From Oreocharis arfaki (Eukaryota; Chordata; Aves; Passeriformes; Paramythiidae): 64,000 nt of DNA. Location of the stretch: positions 620,001 through 684,000 of the forward strand of contig VZRR01002778.1 in NCBI GenBank assembly GCA_013398015.1. The letters run 5' to 3'. The notes below the pieces were generated by a model, which worked only from the letters and a program-made list of their open reading frames with translations, made no database searches and was not told where the DNA came from. The position numbers were made by a program, and so were the translations under genes. Shown here piece by piece: positions 49,921 to 58,360 of the stretch. Positions within the stretch are counted from its first letter, which is position 1. Each line of letters opens with the position of its first letter.

Positions 49921-49999
49921 AAAGAAATAAAAACCCAAACCTAATAAAACCCCTAAACACCCCAACTAGCCAAAAACCAGCATCAACAAAAAACCCTTA
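49921..49999. repeat. A/C-rich low-complexity tract
   Basis: The plus strand is almost only A and C with scattered T and G, in units such as AAACCC, CCCCTAAAC and CAAAAACC. It is the complement of the T/G-rich tracts elsewhere in the window. Confidence 0.75.
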
Positions 50000-50560
50000 A
50001 AAATGAACAAGTCAAGAACTTTAGCACTCACTCACTCACGCCCCCGCACCCCCAATGACTTTGAATTTGATTTGGGGTTGATGCCCCAATGGAAATACTG
50101 GGGTGTTTCCTGTATTTTTATTCCTAAAACAGTAACAATAAGACAAAAAGAAATTTAAAGCTCAACTGTGTACATATGCAGTGGTTCGAAAATAAGTTTT
50201 GAAATAAAATACTTAAGGAGCTCAATTTATTTCTCATAATAAGGGGGGCAGTTGTTTGTTCTTTAGATGTACTGTCTCACTTTTTGAAGGCTATGAGATC
50301 ACTCACCAACTCACCAAAATGATGAATACCACTAGAGATCTTTATGCAAGGCTGCTGTGTGTTCTTCTGGCAAGGAAAAACCTATACCTCTGTAGATACA
50401 CTGACTATGCAATCTCTGAAAATCTTACGTTTTACCCCAGGATTTAGCAATTTGAATTCCCTGAGCTCTCAGTACTGTGTTGAAATCTTTTCTTGCGAAA
50501 ATTTCATTGTCTTTAATTGTTTTTTATTGCCTCAATTGTCTCTTAACTGTGGCCCCATCG
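50000..50560. other. No gene seen; unique DNA
   Basis: The frames at 50,256-50,447 and 50,344-50,646 overlap in different registers and run into the A/C tract. No domain or repeat family recognised. A short C-rich patch with CACTCACTCACTCACG lies near 50,024-50,040. Confidence 0.6.
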
Positions 50561-50628
50561 AAAAAAAATCCAAAAAAGCAAAGAAAAAACCAACCAACAA
50601 AAAAAACCCACACAAAACACCCACACCC
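50561..50628. repeat. A/C-rich low-complexity tract
   Basis: Runs of A broken by CC, CCAACC and CACACC. The frames across it encode lysine/asparagine/threonine/proline repeats and are not genes. Confidence 0.8.
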
Positions 50629-52849
50629 TGTAGCTTCAGTCTGTGAAAATTTTATTCCCTACCTTCAGGTAAGAAGGAGTACATTTCTTCCAAACTCAAC
50701 TGCTGGTGTCGCTTTTCAGCTGAAATCATAGCTGCAAACTCCTTGCATTGTTGTTGTCATCTGTTAAACGACGTAATTTAAGGATCTGCTTGGAATAACT
50801 TCACTTTGTAAAATGCCTAATACAGAAGAATCAGACATGTTACATAAAGGGAATATACAGTCATCATGCGGTAATGACTGTACAATTGAAGTCTTGCATT
50901 GCTCCTTCTACCTCTAACTAAATCTCTGAAATAACATTCTTGATAGGAAAAGATAGTTCATGATCAACCTATTTACCGATGTGTTTATTCCCATGACAAC
51001 TGCTGAGTTACATTATGCAGTGCTACCGCTAGATTTTGTTAGGGTTCTTTGGTACTTTTATTCACCCCTGATCTAGGGTTAATTCACATATTTTTGACTT
51101 TGTAGTTATTTCTAACCAGAAAATAAAAGGGCATTTGAAAGTTAATTTTAAAAAAAATCATCTAGACTTACAGAAGTATAACGCAATAATATATATGATA
51201 TGCAAATATCAGATAATAATGTAATAATTTTCCTAGCCCTTGCATAAATTTAAGGTTCTTCCCTGACTCCCCTTTCCCCCTCCCCAATTTCTAGTTTTAA
51301 AAATGTTATTCTAGATTATAATTGCTGCTAAAGCTAAATGTTAATGTCTAAAGAGAATTTTTTGCCTGATTATACTTCTGCTTATTTAAAGAGGGAAAAA
51401 TCACCTAGAATTATTTAAGCTTTCAAAAGAGACCTGACTTAACGCACAAGCCAGACCGATTCTCATTTTTTTATAGTTTCCATCATGGTTTAGAATATCA
51501 AATACTTTTTGAAACCAGGAGTTTCTAATTAAAGCAATCCCATTCCTCTGTTTATGAAGAAAACGATGATGCTTCATCATCTTGATGGAAAACGCTTTTG
51601 TGTGTGTGTTTATTATACTTGCAAGCACTGGGTGTTCTTCCCTGCAAAAGCTTTCACCTCAGTTGGCACTTATTCCTATCTGCTGCAAAGTGAGCTCCAA
51701 GCCTAGGACTTTGGAGTCTGCTAATAGAAGATGCTTCCTGTGAATTGCAACTATCTAATCTTGTTGCAAAGCACGTTGTATTACTTAGTGAGTAGGTGGG
51801 TTACTTAAACTGAACAGCACAAAGCACTTCTGATAAGATCATATAACTTGATGGTTTTAAACTGGAAAAATACCCAACTGGAAGATTTATGACACCTTTA
51901 TATTTCAAAGGATATCCATCAAAGGACACTTTGCATCCTTATTTTACATTTTAATAGTTGTCTTGGCTTTGCCCTATAAATAATTAATACCACTAAGAAT
52001 TTAACATCTGAAATGATGAATAGCACTTGGCAGAAATAATATATTGTTTTTATGCTAACAGGGCATAATTCTACCAACTGGAATTCAAAAGGCATACTAG
52101 AATAAATTGTATCACCACTTGATTTATTATTATGGAAAAATGGAAAGATCAAGTTCCAGGGTCTTGTCACATGGATACTTCAGTGCTGTCAACCTTTTAA
52201 AAGGTAGAGGCTGTGTTGAACCTGTCTTTTGTGTATGTGAGTCTTTACACCCTTCAAAGCCTTTTCCAGGGACACCACTGAACTGTCTTGCCCTACATTC
52301 TGGCAGTGGCCAGTACAGATTGCAGGAAATATTTCAGAAAGTCTGTTAGTGAATGCTTGGTTACTGAAATCCTAACAGGATGGCTTTTTTTTCCAGCTTT
52401 GAATTTCTAATACTTAATCCTGGGCTTATATTTTGAATCACAGGGATATAGTGCTGAATTGTGGCATGGAGTTCTACAATTTAGTTGCTTAGCTAGACTT
52501 TTCTTTTTTAACTTTTAATTTACTTTTTCTCCTCTTTCAGTTTTGTATGACAGCTATCTGTGGCACTCACTTTTTCTCTGCTCTACCTCTAGATGTGTTT
52601 TATCTTTCTGCTGTGTACCACCTTCACACCGTCTCTAAATAAGATAAATTTCCTTTTTTAAACCTTGAGGTTTATATGCAAGGCTTTAATTTCTTTAGTC
52701 ATATTTTTGTTCCATTTCTACACTGCTTTATCTTACAGGAAGCAACATTTTTCGAAAGCGTATGCCTCTTTTGTAGCAGTAAATCTGTAGAGATTTTTCC
52801 AATTAATTTTTTTGCACACAAATACTAATGGGAATATTGATAGATGTAA
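50629..52849. other. No gene seen; unique AT-rich DNA
   Basis: The longest frames are about 75-84 codons and have no recognised domain. A 9-bp-arm inverted repeat lies at 50,856-50,882. Confidence 0.6.
50856..50882. repeat. Perfect inverted repeat (9-bp arms, 9-base spacer)
   Basis: TACAGTCAT at 50,856-50,864 and its exact reverse complement ATGACTGTA at 50,874-50,882 flank CATGCGGTA. The half-sites resemble a dyad that could bind a dimeric factor, but no specific factor can be named. Confidence 0.9.
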
Positions 52850-53575
52850 CCTGTGGAAGTCCTCTGTCCCCGCTTCCTGTGTCAAGTGCCATGGACACCA
52901 GAGCAAGTTCATCTGGTGTCCGGAAAACCTGCAAGTATGGAGCTTCTATAGAATTAGCCAACATCGTGCTCACACACTGTCCTCCTCTCCCAGAAAAATT
53001 GGTTTTCCTAATGTTCAGCCCCAGACTAGTAGTGTACAATTTGTGGTGATGTGTCTTTGTTATGTTGTCATAATTGAGGCTCCGCATCTTTGTAACTGCT
53101 CCCCAGGTAGTTAAAATCTGTGTTCTGTCTCCCTTCATCCACATCGTCCCTAGCCTAAACAGCTCCAGCTCCCCCAACATCATCTTGTTTGTCATGTTCT
53201 CTGAGATCCTAACCCTATTAGCAGCCCTGCACAGAACTTTCTTTGAGTTTCATAGTCACTCTTGAGCTGGGGTGGGGTGGATACAGAACTGGCCATGTAT
53301 TCCAGATGTGACCTGATCAGAACCAAGTAGAAGGAAATAGAAATTTCTTTCAGTCTCATATTTAACTTGGCATCTGCTGTAAGCCTTGAATGTATTTCAG
53401 CTGGATTGGTACTCAGATAATTGTTTACCTGCCTGTTTACATGCATGCCATTATTCTTCCCATGGGAGAAATAGTTAGATTTTTGTTGCCCCTCTCTGTA
53501 GCTCTGCTATTCGGCATTATCAGTGCCTCACTTATCTTTCCCATTTAGCATCATCTACGGATTTGTTGGGGGTGG
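52850..53575 (-). mobile_element. Diverged CR1, ORF2 C-terminal part
   Basis: Minus-strand reading gives an old CR1 ORF2 end. Near 53,570-53,550 there is an FADDAKL-like remnant of the catalytic box (plus strand AGCATCATCTACGGATTTG). Then LIRSHLEYMASSV (about 53,315-53,277) matches the family's LVRPHLEYCVQFW. A 130-codon frame (53,195-52,803) follows with MMLGELELFRL (family RLRELGLFRL), LGLNIRKTNFS (family FRLDIRKNFFS) and EAPYLQVFRT (family ESPSLEVFK). The order is correct for one element. The right part (53,110-53,575) is the better supported; the extension to 52,850 rests on protein-level resemblance. The remarkably open 130-codon frame is a relic, not a cellular gene. Confidence 0.72.
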
Positions 53576-53631
53576 GGGGGATGGTTCTGTCTCCTCACCC
53601 AAGTCTTAAAAAAAAATTTATAGTGTAGGAC

Positions 53632-53800
53632 TCATTATAGAGTTGTTTGAGTTGGAAGGGACTTTTAAAACTTAGTTAGTTCAACTTCACTGCAATGAGC
53701 CAGGACACCTTCATCTAGGCAAGGCTCAAAGACCCCTGATGCCTGACCTCCTTGAATGTTTCCAGGGATGGAGCATTCACCACCTCTCTGGGCAACATGA
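53632..53800 (-). mobile_element. CR1 3' tail fragment
   Basis: The reversed CR1 terminus is plain on the plus strand: TCATTATAGAGTTGTTTGAG, TTGGAAGGGACTTTTAAAAC, AACTTCACTGCAATGAGCC, and then CAGGGATGGAGCATTCACCA. It ends near CTGGGCAACATGAC at about 53,788-53,802. The family variant, with CACTGCAATGAGC rather than CTGCCATGGGC, differs from the copies at 12,520 and 28,600. Only the untranslated tail is present here. Confidence 0.88.
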
Positions 53801-53814
53801 CTTTTCAGATGTTG

Positions 53815-54340
53815 TGGAGAGTGGCTTGGCAACTGCATTGGCCAATTCCCTCAGGACCTGGGAATGCATGTCATCATGTTCCATAGACTTAACTGGGTCC
53901 ACAACTATGTTCGTGTGGCCACAAACTGGATTTTCTGTCACAGTGGGAGGAATTTTCCTACCTCAGTCCCAAATCCGCTGTCCACCTGCTGGAGAGACAT
54001 GGGAAGAGAGGTTACCAGTGAAGACTGGAAGGAAAAAAAGGAGTGTGTCAGCCTTCTCCTCATCCATTGTTACTGGGTTGTCAGTCTTGCTTATCACAGG
54101 GGCACACTTTCTTTGACCTGCCTTTTCTGGCTGACATACCTTTAGAAACCCTTTTTCTTCACATCCCTTTCCCAGTTGAACTCCAGCTTGGTCCTCCTGA
54201 CCACATTCCTACGCAGCCAGGCAGAATTCCTCTACTCTTCCCAGGATATCTCTCCCTGCTTCCACCGCCTGTGCATTTGCTTCTTGTCCATTAGTTTGAT
54301 CAGCAGGTCTCAACTATGTCGGTCTCTTTCCTTCCTTTTT
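53815..54340 (-). mobile_element. CR1 ORF2 fragment, endonuclease-RT linker to RT start
   Basis: On the minus strand, RDVKKKGF-stop-RYVSQ (about 54,160-54,122) matches the linker block with KGFYRYVSQ. Further 3' comes a block at about 53,835-53,890 whose plus-strand form is AATTCCCTCAGGACCTGGGA then ATGCATGTCATCATG, the reverse of the family's DEMHPRVLREL region. The 5' part (about 54,180-54,320) corresponds to the LELNLA/RPAWLSRDLL neighbourhood. Stops and frameshifts are present. Plus-strand frames at 53,739-54,294, up to 125 codons, are antisense shadows. Confidence 0.8.
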
Positions 54341-54349
54341 TACCCAACT

Positions 54350-54450
54350 AGTGGTTTGTTTTTGCAAACACTTCATGGTTCCTCAGGTTCCACAGAAGAA
54401 CATGGCCGGCTGTGTCAAAAGCCTTTTCTAAAGTAGTGTTTGTCATTGTC
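54350..54450 (-). mobile_element. CR1 RT motif A fragment, out of order
   Basis: Within the minus-strand frame 54,348-54,575 the residues LEKAFDTAGHVLL match the CR1 RT motif A block (family DFSKAFDTVSHSILL). In an intact minus-strand CR1 this block should lie at lower coordinates than the linker fragment at 53,815-54,340, but here it lies at higher coordinates. It is therefore a separate insertion or a displaced piece. Its other boundary is unclear. Confidence 0.6.
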
Positions 54451-54904
54451 TGTGTACATATAAATTTCTGTACAGAAATATCTTGCTGACTATGCAGGGT
54501 GTGGGGACATTTTACATGCAGGCTGTAGGATTTACTGAGCCATTTCTTCAAGGATATGTGACTCAGAAGTGTCATTAGTCACACTGAAATTATTGTCTGC
54601 ATAAAGTGACTGAAGTGTTTTGAAAATTGAATATATCTCAGTGTTCGTGTTAATTGTTATAGAATGCTCTGTAAGTTATATAATTGTTCTAGAACGGTCT
54701 ATATTTTAGGCTGCTATTAAGCATCAATCAAAAATAATCTACCTTTAACAAAATTTTCAAAACATGGAATAATATTGAAGAAAATGTTGTCATAGAGTTA
54801 ATAAAGAACTACCGTGGAATGTGTAGATGTTTTTAATTACTATATTTGAAAGGAACATTATCTAGTATATATAGAAATAAAGGTGATTTCACACGTAAAA
54901 ACTG

Positions 54905-54976
54905 AAAACAAACCAAACAAAAAAAACGACCAACAAACAAACAAACAAAGACCACCAAAAAACCAAAAACCACACG
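54905..54976. repeat. A/C-rich tract with CAAA units
   Basis: Units of CAAA, CCAAA and ACCACC form a 72-base run, including four or more consecutive CAAA copies near 54,932-54,948. Confidence 0.85.
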
Positions 54977-55297
54977 AAAGGCATTGAATACAGCCAAAGT
55001 CAATCTACTGAGAGCTTTTCAAACCCAGCAAGTTTAGTCTATACCACGTTCATTGCTAAATAAGAACGAGGAAGGAAAAGCAGGTCAACTATACAGTAAC
55101 AGGTAGCAAGTCACAACAAAGGGGTGTCCTAAGTTGCAGTTCGATGGAAAGAGATTTACAGGGATGAAACAATAGGGTTAAGGGGGTATGGAGTAGCAGC
55201 AGAAAATCTTAAAGATAAACAAGGTAAATAAGGGTGGGAAATGAACAATTAACACATCAAAATCCACATTTTTTACTAGTTCTGAGGATCTAAGGAT

Positions 55298-55358
55298 TTG
55301 GGGGGTGGGGGGGTTGTTCTGGTTTTGTTTTTGTTCTTGTTTTTGTTTTTGTTTTTTT
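55298..55358. repeat. G/T-rich tract with GTTTTT units
   Basis: A block of G runs (55,299-55,313) is followed by repeated GTTTTT/CTTGTTTTT units and a final run of T. The minus-strand frame through it is lysine/glutamine/asparagine repeats and is not a gene. Confidence 0.85.
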
Positions 55359-56697
55359 AAATCAGCCATTTCATGATCACACTTATAGGGCAATGGAGAA
55401 ATATTGTATTTCAATTGGTGGAAATGATATCATTACTACATAACATTAAACATTTTTATATAAGTAAAATATGTATTATTCATTTTAGACTTTGGCAGAG
55501 GTCTGGGAAAAATTCCTTTTAATCCCATTGTTCTAAGTATCTTCAAAAATACTGTCATTTTTTCCTTCCTCAATGGTTTTATCTCAGTACAGTTTCACTC
55601 AAATTCATTTTTGTAACTCCTGAAGAAAATGGCTTAAGGACTTCACTTTTTAAAATATTTTTACTATGTTTTAAAATTGTTTCTAACTATTATTCTTTTT
55701 GGATTTTAGCTGGGTGTGTGCAGGAGAATGTTCTGCTTTGCAACTAGAATTTAGTAAAAGTTTCCTGGCTTAATAAACTTGTATCAGAATGACAATTACG
55801 TTGTGTATTTTTAATTTTTTTAGATAAATTGTCTTACTGATGTGGTGTTCACTTTTTTACAGTTTCTATTTCATTTGCAGGGAAAAATACTTTGAGAGAA
55901 GGGGGGTTAGGGAGAATAATGACAGAGTTCATATAAGCAAATATTATTTCTGTAGTTTACTGTTCTTTTATTCCCAGAAAGGAAGGAAGAAGGAAGCTAG
56001 TTTAAGCTTTTCCTGTTCGCAGTTTTACGTATAGTAATACTGAAAAACTTGTCATATTAATAATTTTTAAAGCCAGGCCTCCACCCCTTCTCAGTACTTC
56101 TAATTAATCATTAGCATGTGCTATCATTAAAAAGCCATTAATTTTGGTGTATACTAATGTCAATACAAGATCAAATTAACCTAATAAAACAACATACAGC
56201 CTATTCCAGACCTCTGTGTTATATTTAGCCTGTGCCAAAGGGAATAACAAAACAGATGGACCTGCCAACAATTTTTAGTTATTTAAAACTGGAATCTGTA
56301 TTATACACCTATGCAGAAGAAAAAAAAAATACATTTAACGTGTGCCCATTCTGTTAACATTCTATTTTATTACTCCTGTTTCAATCTAGCTTCTTACAAA
56401 TTTAGACTTAGACTCTAATCTCAGAATGGCAATGCCTATATTTTATCTCAGAATCTGTAGAGATAAGATACCAGATTTTTTTTGAGAAGTGTGGTAAAAC
56501 ACGGTGCATGTTAGAGCTTAAAAGGCAAAAGATCATTTAGGATTCTGGTACTATGTTTCTTGTTTTAATGTAGTACTTTATTTACTGCATGTTCATATTT
56601 GTTCTGCTGGTTAATTTGGATTTTTTTCCTCCTTGTAATATCATTCAATGGCAGCTTTAATTCATCATGCAACTGTTAAATACATTCTTGAAATATG

Positions 56698-56703
56698 CTG
56701 TGG
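56698..56703. repeat. Target-site duplication, left copy (CTGTGG)
   Basis: CTGTGG directly precedes the LTR's opening TGTAGAG and is repeated exactly after its closing GCGACA. Confidence 0.92.
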
Positions 56704-56923
56704 TGTAGAGATTAACAGCAGGTCAGCAAGCCTATCTGAGTCTGAATCTGACATTGACCTCAGCACAATCTGTGTCTACCCGTGAGAAACTTAATCAAGA
56801 AAAGCAAGAAATTCAAAACAATAAAGGGAGTAAACAGCAACAAGGCTGCAGCTGGCTATTCTTTAGATTCTTGAGATGTCTATGTTGTAGATAACTAATA
56901 GTAGTATGGTGTAGTTAAAACAG

Positions 56924-57001
56924 CCAATGAAACTATTGCAGTAGTTAAGCAACCAATAAACAATTAACACAAATGATAAATATACGAAAGTATATATATA
57001 T
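56924..57001 (+). promoter_or_regulatory. LTR promoter: two CCAAT boxes and TATA run
   Basis: CCAAT occurs at 56,924-56,928 and 56,953-56,957. The TATATATATA run ends at 57,001. Spacing of 35-70 bases between CCAAT and TATA is typical of a retroviral U3 promoter. Transcription would run rightward from about 57,025 into flanking host DNA. Confidence 0.7.
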
Positions 57002-57016
57002 GACACTGGCTTTTTG

Positions 57017-57022
57017 AATAAA
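57017..57022 (+). terminator. LTR poly(A) signal AATAAA
   Basis: AATAAA is followed 10-20 bases later by GCCTGCACTTCG, a plausible cleavage area, and then a GT-rich TGTGTGTCGTG element at 57,052-57,062. This is the standard arrangement of signal, cleavage site and downstream GU-rich element. An earlier AATAAA at 56,955-56,960 lies upstream of the TATA run and would not be in the viral transcript's 5' copy. Confidence 0.75.
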
Positions 57023-57081
57023 TGCTTTTTGCCTGCACTTCGTTAGAATTAGTGTGTGTCGTGTCCACCTCAACTGCGACA

Positions 57082-57087
57082 CTGTGG
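57082..57087. repeat. Target-site duplication, right copy (CTGTGG)
   Basis: Exact copy of 56,698-56,703, immediately after the LTR terminus. Confidence 0.92.
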
Positions 57088-58239
57088 AGTCTTAGATATC
57101 AAGAAAACTTGTTTGTAATGTAGGATACTTCAGCCAGTGCAATCTTTCTTCCTAGACTAAGTGCTATATAATAGTGCAGATACTCAGCATTAGGTGACCC
57201 TATCTGTCAGTGTGATGCTTATGAAATAGTGATGAAAAAGGCAATTAAAATGTGAAAATACATTCTGGAAAAGGTGCCTTTCTGAAAATGTTTAAGTTCT
57301 TGATATAACTAAGTTCTTTAAACTCTTTATGGCATTGACAACCAGGAGCTTGGAGACAGAATACTTTGATTGTGGGACTTGAGGCTACCAACATATATTT
57401 CCTTATCCTTTTTTCATTATTATGTAAATTTCTTATGTTGAAGATAGGGACTAACAGGGCTCTAAATGTTTGCAAACTTTGGATTTATAAATACAAGGTC
57501 AGAAATGTAGTTAGGATGCTTTTCAGTCTGCATATAGCATTTATCAGCCCTGTTAAATGTACTTTCTTGAACATTTGTAGAGAAGTGTGCATGATGCAGT
57601 GGAAGGTAGTATCATCCTAAATTATGACTTATCTATATCTTTGTATCATGGCATCAAAATCAGTACCTATCTGAGAGAAAAACTTCAAAGCTCTGGGCAA
57701 CCTCAGTGTAAGGATAGCTAAGTAAAATTGAATTGCTGAAGGAATCAACTCAGGTTGTTTACGGTCTCCATTTCTGTGTGAATCTTTTGATAACTCTTGG
57801 GCTTCTATTATAGGAATTTGAAATAAACTTCACATTTGACCAGGGTGTCATTGTAGGGTTGATTTCCACTAGGGAGAAAAAAATAAAATGACGAAGCACT
57901 AGATCTCATCTTTTATCACATTTCTTTTATTTTAAAAAACTTCATTAAGGTATTAAAACTCAGATATTTAAAGTTATATTGCATATATTTTCTGAAATAC
58001 TGACTAAAAATGGTTAGCAGGAACCTCAGTGCCTTCACCTGACCCGTGATTTCCCTTGCAGCAGGCACTAGGAATCTCTTCATTTCACTGTATGAGCATC
58101 ATGTTAGTTCTTCATAGTCCAGGTTTGAGCCTTGAAAATATGTTCTGTTGTCCTTCTATTTTTGTAATGCAAACAATTCAGATAAACTCTTTAGCTTTCA
58201 AATTTAAGTAAAGTGCCCCCGAAGGACCTGTTTTTCTGT
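57088..58239. other. No gene seen; unique AT-rich DNA
   Basis: The frames at 57,245-57,620 overlap on both strands. No domain, RNA gene or repeat family recognised. Confidence 0.65.
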
Positions 58240-58360
58240 AAGGTTGATCAGGCACTGAAAGAGGTTGCCGGAGGAGGTAGTCCTTGGAGGCAGTCAAAGT
58301 GGACAGTGTCCTGAGCAAGCTGCTGTAGCTGCTGTGAGCGCCTGTTAAGCTAGATGAGTC
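58240..58360 (+). mobile_element. Highly decayed CR1 3' tail
   Basis: The order of weak matches is right for a CR1 tail: TCAGGCACTGAAAGAGGTTG then CCGGAGGAGGTAGTCC (family: CAGGCACTGGAACAGGTTGC, CCAGAGAGGTGG), GTGTCCTGAGCAAGCTGC (family: CTCTGAGCAACCTG), and TTAAGCTAGATGAG (family: TTGGACTAGATGA). Both flanks fade into unique sequence. The 99-codon minus-strand frame 58,178-58,477 runs antisense across it. Confidence 0.6.

Larger units (their letters stand above)
54451..56697. other. No gene seen; includes A/C and G/T tracts and a TAAT-rich stretch
   Basis: No gene is supported; frames stay below 80 codons. An A/C-rich tract (54,905-54,976) and a G/T-rich tract (55,298-55,358) are listed separately. 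The segment 56,041-56,230 is unusually rich in TAAT/ATTA homeodomain-type cores and is discussed as an observation. Confidence 0.55.
56704..57081 (+). mobile_element. Solo LTR of an alpharetrovirus-like / class II ERV, 378 bp
   Basis: The element starts TGTAGAGATT, ends CAACTGCGACA, and is flanked by a perfect 6-bp duplication CTGTGG. A six-base duplication and a compact LTR are usual for avian alpharetroviruses and related class II ERVs. The layout is clear: two CCAAT boxes (56,924-56,928 and 56,953-56,957), a TATA-like run (56,990-57,001), a poly(A) signal AATAAA at 57,017-57,022, and a short R-U5 ending in TGTGTGTCGTGTCC and the terminus. The poly(A) signal lies only about 20 bases after the TATA run, so R must be very short, as in alpharetroviruses. 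No internal proviral sequence remains, so it is a solo LTR. The termini and duplication are undamaged, suggesting a fairly young insertion. The family name is inferred. Confidence 0.92.

Noticed and set aside
49921..49999. Possible nuclear mitochondrial insertion, from A/C-rich composition
   Set aside because: No mitochondrial gene or tRNA sequence is recognisable; low-complexity tract is the simpler reading.
52803..53195. 130-codon minus-strand open frame as a cellular gene
   Set aside because: Its LGLNIRKTNFS and EAPYLQVFRT blocks match the CR1 ORF2 C-terminus, so it is a transposon relic.
53739..54116. 125-codon plus-strand open frame
   Set aside because: Antisense to CR1 tail and ORF2 fragments on the minus strand.
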